This document shows, in pieces, positions 16,350 through 25,361 of a DNA stretch of 48,556 bases. Made by a program: the position numbers and the translations under genes. How positions within the stretch are numbered: the first letter of the stretch is position 1; each line of letters opens with the position of its first letter. Under the pieces are notes generated by a model, which was not told the origin of the DNA, ran no database searches, and was given only the letters and a program-made list of their open reading frames with translations. Source of the stretch: CAYONP01 sp964405335 (GTDB lineage Bacteria > Armatimonadota > UBA10988); the NCBI GenBank assembly GCA_964405335.1, contig CAYONP010000039.1:1-48556 (forward strand). The letters are read 5' to 3'.

Positions 16350-18113
16350 ATGGCGCGGTTCCGACCTCGCGTGCTGATTGCGCTGTGCATCTCGGCGGCC
16401 GGTGCCGCGACGGCGTTCGAGGCGGCCCAGGCCGACTCGCTGGTCGCCTCGCGCGCCGCGCCGGTGAGCGACGACGCCGAGCTGAGCCGCATCGGCGCCG
16501 AGATCGTCGGCTATGGCTCGAACCCCGAGAGCCTGAGCTACCGCTTCCGCCGCGTCGAGGACGCCCGGCCCTACAGCATCGGCCTGCCCGACGGCTCGGT
16601 CTACCTCAGTCGCGGACTGCTCGAGGCGGTCGGCGGTGAGGAGCAGAAGATCGCCTTCCTCTGCGCCGTCGAGGCTGACCTGATTGCCGACGGCTCGACG
16701 CTGCGCAACGAGCACGTCGCCCGGCTGCTCGACGGTCTCGACGCCGCCTCCGCCTTGCCCGCCGAGCTGCTCGGCGCGGTCGACGGCACGCTGACCGCCG
16801 AGCGGCTGTTTCGCGCCGACAAGACGGCGATGCTCTATCTCGCCCGGGCCGGCATCCCGCCGATGGAGGGCGTGCGCGCGCTCGATGCCGTCGCCCGCGC
16901 CGGCGCGGTCTACACCACGCTGACCGAGGCGCCGATCGCCGGCGGCACGCTGCTCGACCGCAAGGTCAAGGCGTCGCAGGCGGTCAGCGAGCTGATCAAG
17001 GGCGCGACCGATTTCGACTTCGCGGTGATGGACCTGGCCGAGCAGGACTACGGCTCGGCCGCCCTGCGCTTCGCCCGCTTCCTCGAGCTGTTTCCCGAGA
17101 ACTACGCCGGCTGGAACAACCTGGGTCTGTGCCACTACCACCAAGCCATCGTCCGGCTCAGCCCGCGGATGTTCCCCCTCGCCGACGCGATCGCCGAGTG
17201 GGACACCAGCTTCCTGACCCGTTCCACGCGCGCCATCGACCGCGACAAGTGGAACCAGGCGAAGGCGGCCTATGACCAGGCCGTCGCCATCGACCCATCG
17301 CGGATCGAGGCCTACAGCAACCTCGGCAACCTGTACACCGTCGACGGCCAGACCGAGCCGGCGCAGGCGGCCTACCAGCAGGCACTGGTGATCAACGCCA
17401 ACCATGCCATCACGCTGAACAACCTCGGCTCGCTGCTGGCCGAGCAGGCGTTCCAGGGCGTCCCGCGCGAGGCACTGACCCGCTTTGCCGCGGCGGCGGC
17501 GGCCGATCCGACGTTGCCCGAGGCGCAGTACAACCTGGCCCTGGCGACCGCCGAGCTGGGCGAGCCCGGCGCGGAACAGGCCTATCGTCGCTACCTGGCG
17601 CTGGCGCCGAACGGCGCGCAGGCCGACCTGGCCCGCCGCGCGGTGGGCGAGGGCGGCGGTCGCCGCCCGGGACGCGGCGGCACGCAGCCGGTCAGTGACG
17701 GCACTCAACCCGAGCGCTGGCTGGAGCTGTGGAACCGCGTCCAGCTCGCGCTCGAGTCGCGCGACCGCGACCTGGTGGCGCTGCTCAACGAGACGCCCGA
17801 TCACCAGCAGCCGGCGCCGCTGCGCGACGTGAGCATGTGGGGCTGGAGCCGCCAGGGGCTGGTGGTCGAGCTGGTCAGCGGGCGGGTCAACCGGGTCGTC
17901 GCCGGCCGGCCGCCGGGCCACGAGGCGCAGACCCAGCGCGGCGTCGAAGTCGGGCTGACCACGGCGCAGGTCAAAGAGAAGTACGGCCTGCCGCCGGCGG
18001 TCAGCCGCCAGAGCCCGTACGACATCTGGCTCTACCCGCGAACCGGTGTAGGGTTCTTTGTGATTGGGGAGAAGGTCAACAAGATCTTCCTCTTCCAAGT
18101 TGCAGAGCAGTGA
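16350..18113 (+). CDS. degenerate M48-like protein with TPR repeats
   Basis: This 587-residue exported protein starts at ATG 16350, with CAGGAG at 16338-16343. Residues about 75-115 match the approach to an M48 active site (SIGLPDGSVYLSRGLLEAV), as in BepA/YfgC. Where HExxH should be, the sequence reads CAVEAD (105-110), so the zinc ligands are gone. TPR-like helical repeats cover about 218-425. A Gly/Arg-rich linker and a small C-terminal beta domain (about 500-587) follow. A role as a non-catalytic adaptor for envelope protein assembly is an inference from the BepA comparison. The downstream lipoprotein gene begins 10 bp after its stop. Confidence 0.7.
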   Translation: MARFRPRVLIALCISAAGAATAFEAAQADSLVASRAAPVSDDAELSRIGAEIVGYGSNPESLSYRFRRVEDARPYSIGLPDGSVYLSRGLLEAVGGEEQKIAFLCAVEADLIADGSTLRNEHVARLLDGLDAASALPAELLGAVDGTLTAERLFRADKTAMLYLARAGIPPMEGVRALDAVARAGAVYTTLTEAPIAGGTLLDRKVKASQAVSELIKGATDFDFAVMDLAEQDYGSAALRFARFLELFPENYAGWNNLGLCHYHQAIVRLSPRMFPLADAIAEWDTSFLTRSTRAIDRDKWNQAKAAYDQAVAIDPSRIEAYSNLGNLYTVDGQTEPAQAAYQQALVINANHAITLNNLGSLLAEQAFQGVPREALTRFAAAAAADPTLPEAQYNLALATAELGEPGAEQAYRRYLALAPNGAQADLARRAVGEGGGRRPGRGGTQPVSDGTQPERWLELWNRVQLALESRDRDLVALLNETPDHQQPAPLRDVSMWGWSRQGLVVELVSGRVNRVVAGRPPGHEAQTQRGVEVGLTTAQVKEKYGLPPAVSRQSPYDIWLYPRTGVGFFVIGEKVNKIFLFQVAEQ

Positions 18114-18123
18114 GGATGACGGC

Positions 18124-19506
18124 ATGAACCACCGCGCGCGTGTGGCCTGGCTCGGCGGCCTGGGGCTGATGCTCCTCATCGCCGGCTGTGGCGAGGGGGT
18201 GGCCGGCAACCAGCGGCAGATCAGCCGCGGCGGCGGGGTCACCGACGGCACGCAGCTTCCCGGCTCCGGCACCGGCGAGAAGCCGGGCAAGCCGGCGGCG
18301 CCGAGCGACAACCTGCCGCTGGTGCGCGATCTGGCTCTCAGCGGCGGCTACGGCTTCGCCGTGGTGCCCGACGGGCTGGTCGTGATCGACGTCAATGACC
18401 CGTCGCAGCCAAAGACCGCCGCCTCGCGCGTGGTTGCCCGCACGCCGCTCGATCTGGCGGTCAGCGACCTGCACGCGTTCATCGCCTGTGGCGACGGCGG
18501 GTTGCAGGTGGTGAGCATCAGCCGGCCGCGCGAGCCGAGTGTGGTCGGCAGCTACGCGCCGCAGAACGGCGGCGTGACCTGCGTCGCCGCGAGTGACAAC
18601 GTCGCCGTGGCGGGGATTCCGGGCGTCGGCGCGGCGGTGCTCGACATCGGCGATCCGGCGCAGCCGCGCGAAGTCAAGCTGGTGGCCGGGCAGGCGACCA
18701 TCGAGTCGGTCACCATCGCCGGTCGGCGCGCCTTCGTCTCGGCCGACAAGTTGGTCATCATCGGGCTCGATCCACCGGCGCAGGCCGAGATTGTGGCCAC
18801 CCACGAGTCGACTGAGCCGTTGCTCGGCCTCGGCTTTGCCGCCGACCGCTTGGTCGTCGCCGATGCCGGCGGCTACCGCCTGCTCAACGCCCTCTCGCCG
18901 GCGAATCTGATCACCGTCGGGCAGGTCGAGCAGGCCGCCGTGGTCACCGCGCTGGCGGGCGACGAGCCCGAGCCGCCGGCGGAGGTCGAGGAACCCGAGC
19001 CAGCCGAGGCCGAGGAGCCGACCGAGGAGGAGGTGGCGGCGGAGTCCGAAGCGGCGGCCGAGCCACCGGTGGACGTGATCGCCCCGACGCCGGAGCCGGA
19101 GCCCGAGGTCCCCGCGCCGCCGCGGCTGGCGGTGGCCGACGGGCACCTCTACCGCACCGATGGCGACGAGGGCGTCTGGGTGCTGGCCATCGACGGCGGC
19201 CGGCGGCTCAACCCGGTGGCGCATCTGACCGACGTCGGCCGCGCGAGTTGTGTCGCGGCGGCGGGCGATCTGCTCCTGGTCGGCAATGCTGCCGGCGACG
19301 TGATTGTCTTCCGCTGGGTCGACAACGCATTGACTCGGCAGGGTAGCCTGCGGCTGGAGTCGCTGCGCAGCACCGCCGCGCCGGCGGGCCAGCCGGCCAG
19401 CGTCGCGCCCGAGCCGGCCGGATTGCAGCCGGACGTGTTGCCGGGTGATGAGCAACTGGGCGGCGAGGCCCGGCGGCCGGGCCCGGCGGGCGCGCCGCCG
19501 AGCTAG
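18124..19506 (+). CDS. LVIVD-repeat beta-propeller lipoprotein
   Basis: The product is 460 residues. The lipobox LLIAGC makes Cys22 the lipidated residue. Repeats such as GLVVIDVNDPSQP and GLQVVSISRPREP are of the LVIVD type, which form beta-propellers on surface proteins. A long acidic Pro/Glu linker (about 280-335) interrupts the propeller, and the C-terminus is Pro/Ala-rich. Nothing indicates enzyme activity; it is probably a surface binding or assembly protein expressed with the M48-like/TPR protein upstream. Its stop codon shares a CTAG palindrome with the stop of the convergent pseudokinase gene. Confidence 0.75.
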   Translation: MNHRARVAWLGGLGLMLLIAGCGEGVAGNQRQISRGGGVTDGTQLPGSGTGEKPGKPAAPSDNLPLVRDLALSGGYGFAVVPDGLVVIDVNDPSQPKTAASRVVARTPLDLAVSDLHAFIACGDGGLQVVSISRPREPSVVGSYAPQNGGVTCVAASDNVAVAGIPGVGAAVLDIGDPAQPREVKLVAGQATIESVTIAGRRAFVSADKLVIIGLDPPAQAEIVATHESTEPLLGLGFAADRLVVADAGGYRLLNALSPANLITVGQVEQAAVVTALAGDEPEPPAEVEEPEPAEAEEPTEEEVAAESEAAAEPPVDVIAPTPEPEPEVPAPPRLAVADGHLYRTDGDEGVWVLAIDGGRRLNPVAHLTDVGRASCVAAAGDLLLVGNAAGDVIVFRWVDNALTRQGSLRLESLRSTAAPAGQPASVAPEPAGLQPDVLPGDEQLGGEARRPGPAGAPPS

Positions 19507-21041
19507 TTGCCGGGCTCTTCGGGCGGTGGCGGTTCGCCCTCGCGCAGGTTGTCGATGGCGTTGCCGACGCCCTCGACGGCCCGTTCGCGCAAGTCGCGGC
19601 CCATCTCGCGGGTGCGCTCCTTGAGCCGCTCGCTCTGCTCCTCGGCCCAGGTGCGGGCCGCCTCACCGGCGCGCTCGCCCAGCTCGTCGACCTGCTCGCG
19701 GACGGCCTCTTCGGCGCGACCGGTCAACTCCTCGACAATCCCCGCCGGCTCGCTCGGCTGTTCGTTGACGTGGATGGTCACCAACGAACCCTTGTCGACG
19801 CGCTCGCCGGCCGGCGGCGACTGTGCGACCACGATGCCGCTCTCGACGTCGCGCTGATGCGCCGTCTCGGTCCGGCCGACCGACAGCCCGAACTTGAGCA
19901 GCGTCTGCTTCGCGCGGTCGGCCGTCAGGCCCTGCAACGACGGCACGGTGACGTAGCGCGGGCCGGCGCTGAGGGTCAACTGCACCTGCCCGCCGTCGCG
20001 CACGCGGCTACCCGCCGGCGGACTGCTGCGCAGTACCTGTCCGCCCGGCACGGTGTCCGAGTTCTCGCTGCCGACGGTCACCGGTTCGAGCCCCAGCTCG
20101 GCCAGCACGGCCTTGGCCTCGGCCTCGCTCATGCCGGCCACGGCGGGCAGACGTGTGCCGCCGAACGGGTTCTTCACCGCGACATAGACCGCGCCGCCGA
20201 TCAACGCCAGGATGAGCAGCGCCAGCAGCGCGCCGCCACCGCCGGACGACCGCGCCGGCGCCGGCTGGGGCGTGACCACGACCGGCTCGGGCCGCCGCGG
20301 CGGCTCGGCGATGCGGGGCATCACCTGCGTCTTGCCCAGGTCGGGCGCGGCGACCGACTCGATCTCGTAGGGCTCCTCCTGCAGCCGCGCGAGGAGCGCC
20401 GCGGCGTCGGCCGCGTCGCCGTTCAGCCCGGCGAGGATCGCCTTGCGCAGCGGCTTTGGCGCGTCGCCGGCGAGCCGATCGAGGGCCATCGGCGCATCGC
20501 CGCCGGGCGCTTCGCCGCAGAGCAGCGAGTAGATCACCTCGGCCAGGGCGTGGGCGTCGGCCGCCGGATCGCCCGCGGCGCCCTCGCCGAAGCCGGTCAG
20601 GTAGCCGGTGCGGTTGGTGTCGATCACCACGCTGGCCGGGCTGATCTCGCCGTGGTGCAGCCCGAGCCGGTGCACGGCGGCCAGCGCGCTGGCCAGTTGT
20701 TCGGCGATCTCGGCCACGTCGCCGGGCGCCAGTCGCCAGCCGGCGCGGAGCTGCTTGGCGGCGGTTTCGCCCTCGATCAGCGCCTCGACCACGTAGCGCG
20801 GCTCGGCGTCGAGGCGGAGGTCGAAGATCGGGATGAGGTTCGGGTGGGCGACGGTGGCCAGGCGCGTGACCAGCGTGCGATAGGCCGCCAGGCCGTCCTC
20901 GCCGAGCTGCTCGGCGTCGATCAGCCGGACGGCGACCGGCCGCTCCATGCGGGTGTCGACCGCCTGCCAGACGGTGAGCGCACCCTCGCTGCGCAGCGGG
21001 TGCTCGAGGCGGTAACGGTCGTCGAGCAGCTCACCGGTCAC
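19503..21041 (-). CDS. membrane PASTA pseudokinase
   Basis: The product is 512 residues from a GTG at 21041 that overlaps the upstream stop (GTGA). It follows the PknB/PrkC plan: cytoplasmic kinase fold (about 8-220), one transmembrane helix (about 271-290), and two PASTA domains (about 297-360 and 362-427). A charged amphipathic helix (about 434-500) follows. Every key catalytic residue is replaced: the ATP lysine is Arg39 in VAVR, HRD-D is Glu132, the metal Asn is Ser137, and DFG is GFG (Gly150). It should bind muropeptide or cell-wall fragments through PASTA but not phosphorylate. It lies downstream of a BrkB-type membrane protein. Confidence 0.85.
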   Translation of the reverse strand: MTGELLDDRYRLEHPLRSEGALTVWQAVDTRMERPVAVRLIDAEQLGEDGLAAYRTLVTRLATVAHPNLIPIFDLRLDAEPRYVVEALIEGETAAKQLRAGWRLAPGDVAEIAEQLASALAAVHRLGLHHGEISPASVVIDTNRTGYLTGFGEGAAGDPAADAHALAEVIYSLLCGEAPGGDAPMALDRLAGDAPKPLRKAILAGLNGDAADAAALLARLQEEPYEIESVAAPDLGKTQVMPRIAEPPRRPEPVVVTPQPAPARSSGGGGALLALLILALIGGAVYVAVKNPFGGTRLPAVAGMSEAEAKAVLAELGLEPVTVGSENSDTVPGGQVLRSSPPAGSRVRDGGQVQLTLSAGPRYVTVPSLQGLTADRAKQTLLKFGLSVGRTETAHQRDVESGIVVAQSPPAGERVDKGSLVTIHVNEQPSEPAGIVEELTGRAEEAVREQVDELGERAGEAARTWAEEQSERLKERTREMGRDLRERAVEGVGNAIDNLREGEPPPPEEPGN

Positions 21042-21988
21042 GTGGGCTCTCCTGTTGGCGCAAGACGCTCGGTGGCCGGCTCGGGTTCCTCGGCCGGTTC
21101 GCTCGGCGGCGCGGCACGGTCCTCGGCCTCAAGTACCGGCCGCTCGGCGATGCGTTTCGCGTGACAGGATACCACCTCGGCGCCGAACAGCAGGATCAGC
21201 GCCGAGAGATAGGTCCAGAACATGAGGATGACGATGCCGCCCATCGCGCCATAAAACTGATCGGTTTTGGCATAGGCGGCGATGTACCAGGTGAACAGCC
21301 GCTTCGAGGCCTCCCAGGCCACGCCGGCGACGACCGCGCCATAGAGCGCCGAGCGGGTGCGCGGGCGGTAGGTCGGCAGCAGGCGGTAGATGAAGAACAT
21401 CAGCAGCACCGAGACCAGCACACTCAGCGCGTCGGTGGCCAGGGCGACGGTGGTCGGCAGCGCCTCCTCGGCCCAGGTTGGCCAGAGCAGCGGCAGCACG
21501 CCGGCGACGAACGGGGTGAGAAAGGCCGAGACCCAGGCGACCAGGCCGATCAGGATCACCGTCGGCACGGCGATCAGGTACTGGAGCAGCAGCGGCCGGC
21601 GGTGCTGGTGCTTGACCTCCCAGATGCGGTCGAGCGCCGCCTGCAGCGTGACGAAGATGCGCAGCGCGATCCAGAGCAGGACCAGGATGCCCAGCCCGCC
21701 GGCGGCACCGCGTTTGGCCACCAGGCTGAGGAAGGTGTTGCCCACCACGTCGGTGCGGAGCCGGGGGAACATCGGCGCGACCAGGTCAATCACCTGCTGC
21801 GGGTCGGTGCCTTTGTAGACGGTGCCGAGCACCCACAGCACGAGCAGCAGCAACGGAATGAGGCTGAGCAGCGCGAAGTGGGCCAGCGCCGCGGCCAGCA
21901 GGGGAAGGTCGTCGTGCCAGGTCTGCACCACGACGTCGCGCAGAAAGCGCCAGTATCGCCTCCACAGTGGCCGTCGCCGGCGTGGCAC
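21038..21988 (-). CDS. YihY/BrkB family inner-membrane protein
   Basis: This 316-residue protein starts at GTG 21988, which has GGAG 8 nt upstream; a GTG at 22015 would add nine residues but lacks a ribosome site. The N-terminus is Arg-rich. It has six membrane spans, the family sequence LAAALAHFALLSLIPLLLL, and the C-terminal GAMGGIVILMFWTYLSALILL segment typical of BrkB/YihY (UPF0761). The cellular function of the family is not settled. The C-terminal tail is acidic and Pro-rich. Its stop overlaps the pseudokinase GTG, so the two are coupled; argJ lies 87 bp upstream with no clear terminator between. Confidence 0.85.
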   Translation of the reverse strand: MPRRRRPLWRRYWRFLRDVVVQTWHDDLPLLAAALAHFALLSLIPLLLLVLWVLGTVYKGTDPQQVIDLVAPMFPRLRTDVVGNTFLSLVAKRGAAGGLGILVLLWIALRIFVTLQAALDRIWEVKHQHRRPLLLQYLIAVPTVILIGLVAWVSAFLTPFVAGVLPLLWPTWAEEALPTTVALATDALSVLVSVLLMFFIYRLLPTYRPRTRSALYGAVVAGVAWEASKRLFTWYIAAYAKTDQFYGAMGGIVILMFWTYLSALILLFGAEVVSCHAKRIAERPVLEAEDRAAPPSEPAEEPEPATERLAPTGEPT

Positions 21989-22075
21989 CGACCCGTCTCC
22001 TGCCGCACCAAACACCGCCGCCCGCGCTCAAGGTGCGTCCAGTCCAACATCGGCGCGGCGGGCGAGCGCTGCAGC

Positions 22076-23284
22076 CTAGGTGGTGTAATCCGCGTTGATC
22101 CGCACATAACCCGCGGTCAGGTCGCAGCCGTAGGCCTGACCCTCGCCCGGGCCCAGGCCCAGGTCGACCAGGATCTGCACCTCGCCCTCGGCCATCGAGC
22201 GGCTGACCGCCTCGGGGTCGAACCGGCACGGTTCGCCCTGGTGCATCAGCAGCACATGGTTCAGCGAGATGGTCAGCCGCCGCTGATCGACCGTCGCGCC
22301 GCTGGCGCCGGCAGCCGAGGCGATCCGGCCCCAGTTCGGGTCGCGGCCGGCCACCGCGCACTTGAGCAGGTTGCTGGCGGCCACCGCCCGGGCGCAGAGC
22401 CGCGCCTGCGCCTCGTCGACCGCGCCGGTGACATGGACCACGAGCAGCGTCTCGGCGCCCTCGCCGTCGCGGGCGATCTGCCGCGCCAGCGGATCGAGCA
22501 CGCCGCAGAGCGCATCGCGGAAGACGGCCCAGCGCCGGTCGGAGGTCGACTCGATCGGCTCGCCGCCGGCCAGGCCGTTGGCCAGCAGCAGGCAGGTGTC
22601 GCTGGTGCTCTGGTCGCCGTCGATGGTCAGGCAGTTGAGCGTCTTGTCGACCGCCTCGCGCAGCGCCGCCTGCAGCGGTTCGCGGGCCACCGCCGCGTCG
22701 CTGGTGACGAAGCAGAGCAAGGTGGCCATGCTCGGGTGGATCATCCCGGCGCCCTTGGCCATGGCGCCGATGGTGACGGCCACCTCGCCCAGTCGGCAGC
22801 GGCCGGCGGCCTGCTTGGGATGCGTGTCGGTGGTGCAGATGGCCGCCGCGGCGGCGGCGCCGCCGTCGAGGCTGAGGGCGGCGACGGCACCCGGCATGGC
22901 CGCGCGCACGCCCTCCATCGGCATCGGCACGCCGATCACGCCGGTCTGCGCCACGGCCACCGCCTCGGGCCGGGTGCCCAGCGCATCGGCGGCCAGCCGG
23001 GCAAGCTCCTCGGTGTCGGCGACGCCCTGCGCGCCGGTGGCCACGTTGGCGTTGCCGGCGGTGACCACCACCGCGCGCAGCGGGCCGGCCTCGTCGAGCA
23101 GCCGGCGGTTGCGGTCGACGTTGTAGGCCCTGACCAGGTTGCTGGTGAACACCCCGGCCCAGACCGCCGGCGATTCGCTGGCCAGCAGCGCCAGGTCGGG
23201 CAGGCCGGAGGGCTTGATCCCGGCCCGGACGCCGGTGGCGAGGAAGCCCTGCGGACTGGTCACTCCGCCGTCGAGACGCTCCAT
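22076..23284 (-). CDS. argJ: ArgJ: bifunctional ornithine acetyltransferase / N-acetylglutamate synthase
   Basis: This is a 402-residue cytoplasmic enzyme of arginine synthesis. It transfers the acetyl group of N-acetylornithine to glutamate, and in bifunctional forms also makes N-acetylglutamate from acetyl-CoA. The self-cleavage site KGAGMIHPSMA/TLL is intact, with Thr188 becoming the nucleophile of the beta chain. The N-terminal VTSPQGFLATGVRAGIK and C-terminal INADYTT are family signatures. Length is normal. No other arg gene is adjacent; instead it follows two arrestin-like genes with a 9-bp gap. Confidence 0.95.
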   Translation of the reverse strand: MERLDGGVTSPQGFLATGVRAGIKPSGLPDLALLASESPAVWAGVFTSNLVRAYNVDRNRRLLDEAGPLRAVVVTAGNANVATGAQGVADTEELARLAADALGTRPEAVAVAQTGVIGVPMPMEGVRAAMPGAVAALSLDGGAAAAAAICTTDTHPKQAAGRCRLGEVAVTIGAMAKGAGMIHPSMATLLCFVTSDAAVAREPLQAALREAVDKTLNCLTIDGDQSTSDTCLLLANGLAGGEPIESTSDRRWAVFRDALCGVLDPLARQIARDGEGAETLLVVHVTGAVDEAQARLCARAVAASNLLKCAVAGRDPNWGRIASAAGASGATVDQRRLTISLNHVLLMHQGEPCRFDPEAVSRSMAEGEVQILVDLGLGPGEGQAYGCDLTAGYVRINADYTT

Positions 23285-23293
23285 GGGGCCCGC

Positions 23294-23698
23294 CTAGCTG
23301 CCGGTCGCCGGCTCGACGAGGAACGGGAACTCGAGTCGCTGGTCGGGCCAGATCGGGATATCGACCCGGAGGCGGACCTCCCAGTCGAACTTGATCCGCC
23401 GGCCCTGGTAGCTGACCGGCGCGTGGACGGGTATCTCGGCGTCGAAGCGGGCGACGACCGGCACGCCGGATTGCAGGTCGCCTTGGAAGACGAAGCTCTC
23501 GGGCGCCAGGTCGAACGTCTCGGCGGTGCCCGAGCCGTGGATCCGGCAGCCGATCCAGAGCTGCACGCCGCGGGTCCGGGCGTCGCGGTCGGGCACCAGC
23601 GTGCAGGTGCCGCTGACCCGGTCGCCCGGCTGATAGACCGGCAGGCCGTCGTTGCTCCAGCGACTGGCGACGAAATGGATTTCCTCGTGTGCCGGCAT
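23294..23698 (-). CDS. small arrestin-fold-like protein
   Basis: A 134-residue all-beta protein without a signal peptide. The spacing of strands and the segment SYQGRRIKFDWEVRLRVDIPIW resemble the arrestin/Spo0M/Vps26-type fold, where an aromatic-rich strand follows a Gly turn. The start ATG at 23698 has TAGGAG upstream, which also contains the stop of the gene before it. No enzymatic residues are visible. It probably partners the larger two-helix membrane protein encoded just upstream, which has a similar beta domain. Confidence 0.55.
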   Translation of the reverse strand: MPAHEEIHFVASRWSNDGLPVYQPGDRVSGTCTLVPDRDARTRGVQLWIGCRIHGSGTAETFDLAPESFVFQGDLQSGVPVVARFDAEIPVHAPVSYQGRRIKFDWEVRLRVDIPIWPDQRLEFPFLVEPATGS

Positions 23699-23707
23699 GG
23701 TGGTCTC

Positions 23708-24298
23708 CTATCGTCGCACGTTGCGGACGAAGATCGCCTGGCTGCGGCGGATGTCGAGCAACGGACCGGACAGCCCCATGTCGAAGCCGACGCTCCATTC
23801 GATGAAGTTGTTGCGGCCGCTGAAGCTGCCGGGCAGGCCGACCGGGATGGTGAACTCACCGGTGCCCGTCCAACTCGACATCTCGGACAGCGATTGACCG
23901 GCCTCGAGCGGCAGCACCTCTTCGTGGGCCAGATGCGTGTAGGTGGTGTCACTCGTGCCGCCGCGATTGATGGCCCGCTCCTGGCAGCGCAGCACAAACC
24001 GGCCGCGGGTCAGTGGGGCGCGCCGCTTGGCGGTGACCGTCGCGCTCACCTTCAGCCGCTCGCCGACGGCCAGTTCCAGCGGCGTGACCTCGACCACCAC
24101 GTCGACCATCGACTGCTGCTGCAGCGCCAGAGCGCCCCAGATCAGGCCGGCCAGGGCGAGCAGCATGGCGATGCCGAAGAAGATCACCATGCCCTCGATG
24201 TGCCGCACGTAGCCGACCGCCGCCAGGGCGCCCATCAAGAGGGTGATGATCAGGGCGACGATGAAGCAGCCCGCGCCGACGCCTGGTTGCTGTTGCAT
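23708..24298 (-). CDS. membrane protein with arrestin-like domain
   Basis: This 196-residue protein starts at ATG 24298, with GGAGGG 4 nt upstream. Two transmembrane helices (about 8-30 and 36-58) are followed by a beta domain of about 130 residues with features like those of the neighbouring 134-residue protein. The pair therefore looks like a membrane-bound and a soluble form of one fold. The function is unknown. It is the first gene of the minus run leading to argJ. A divergent gene begins 100 bp away; no convincing promoter is seen for either. Confidence 0.55.
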   Translation of the reverse strand: MQQQPGVGAGCFIVALIITLLMGALAAVGYVRHIEGMVIFFGIAMLLALAGLIWGALALQQQSMVDVVVEVTPLELAVGERLKVSATVTAKRRAPLTRGRFVLRCQERAINRGGTSDTTYTHLAHEEVLPLEAGQSLSEMSSWTGTGEFTIPVGLPGSFSGRNNFIEWSVGFDMGLSGPLLDIRRSQAIFVRNVRR

Positions 24299-24398
24299 GC
24301 GACCCTCCACGTTCGCCGCGGTATTGTCGGCCGCGCCGCACCCTCCTGCCGCGCAGGATCAGTCGGTGCCGAGCCGAACGCACCCGGGGGGACCGTCG

Positions 24399-25361
24399 AT
24401 GCTCCCAACGCCCGCCGCCTCGCTGCTGCTCCTGCTTTCCGCACCGCCGCTCGACGAGCCCGTCGTGGTCGCCGAACTCGGCCACGAATCGCTCACCTGG
24501 CGGCGCGAGGAGCAGGGCGATGGTGCCGTCCGGGTCGAGCGGACCATCGTCGCCGAGGGCCAGCTGCTGGTCGTCGTCGATCGCCTCATTGCCCCGGCGC
24601 CCGCCTTCGTGGTCCTCCGGCGGCCGGCGGCACTGCTCCCGCACGGCGGGGTGCTGCAGCCCGACGGCGGCGCGGCGTGCGGCTTTCTCGACCCGGCCGA
24701 GCCGACCGTCTGGCTGCCTGCCGGCGCCCGACTCGAACGCCCGCGGCCCGGCCAGCTCGTGATCTGGGCCGGCGACGCCGTGCTTGGCCTCGACCTGCGC
24801 GCGGCCGACGACCGCGAGCCGCTCCTGCTCGCCGACGACCATCGGATGGACGCCGCGGCGGCGCTGCTCCGCGGCGGGCAGAGTCTGGTGATCGACGGCG
24901 CCCTGCTGGGTGCCGGCGGCGAGGTGCTGGTCTCGACTCGTCGCTGGCCGATGGAGCTGAGCGCCGGCTGGCGCTTCCGGCCCGATCCCCGGCAGGAGGG
25001 CCTGCTCGCCGGCTGGAACGCCGCCTGGTTCGACGACCGGCCGTGGCGGACGATCGACGCCGGCGCGCCGTGGGAGGCGCGCGGCTATGCGCAGTATGAC
25101 GGCGTGGCCTGGTACCGGCGCTCGATCCGGCTGCCGGCCGAGGTACAGCGCCTGGGCGGCGAGCTCCGCTTCGCCGGCATCGACGACAACTCGGAGGTCT
25201 GGCTCGACGGCGTCTCGGTGGCGGTCACCCGCGGCTGGCAGTCGGCCGTGCGGGTGCCTATTCCGCCCGGCCGCGAGCGGGTGTCGGTGGCCGTCCGGGT
25301 GGAGGACACCGGCGGCAACGGTGGGATTCACAGCCGCGCCGAGCTCTACGTTTCGGACTGA
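24399..25361 (+). CDS. secreted protein with a lone GH2 sugar-binding domain
   Basis: The product is 320 residues from an ATG at 24399, with a GGGGGGA run upstream and a short signal peptide. The N-terminal 190 residues form a beta-rich region that I cannot assign. From about residue 188, WRFRPDP through GVAWYRRSIRLP and a WLDGVSV turn match the N-terminal jelly-roll of GH2 enzymes. The GH2 immunoglobulin-like and TIM-barrel domains are absent, so it is not a glycosidase by itself. It could be a carbohydrate-binding protein. Its end overlaps the end of pgi by 16 bp. Confidence 0.65.
   Translation: MLPTPAASLLLLLSAPPLDEPVVVAELGHESLTWRREEQGDGAVRVERTIVAEGQLLVVVDRLIAPAPAFVVLRRPAALLPHGGVLQPDGGAACGFLDPAEPTVWLPAGARLERPRPGQLVIWAGDAVLGLDLRAADDREPLLLADDHRMDAAAALLRGGQSLVIDGALLGAGGEVLVSTRRWPMELSAGWRFRPDPRQEGLLAGWNAAWFDDRPWRTIDAGAPWEARGYAQYDGVAWYRRSIRLPAEVQRLGGELRFAGIDDNSEVWLDGVSVAVTRGWQSAVRVPIPPGRERVSVAVRVEDTGGNGGIHSRAELYVSD

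Noticed and set aside
21161..25099. 1312-codon open frame on the + strand
   Set aside because: It lies opposite BrkB, argJ and the arrestin-like genes. GC-rich codons leave few stops on the other strand; the translation is low-complexity Arg/Gly/Asp-rich.
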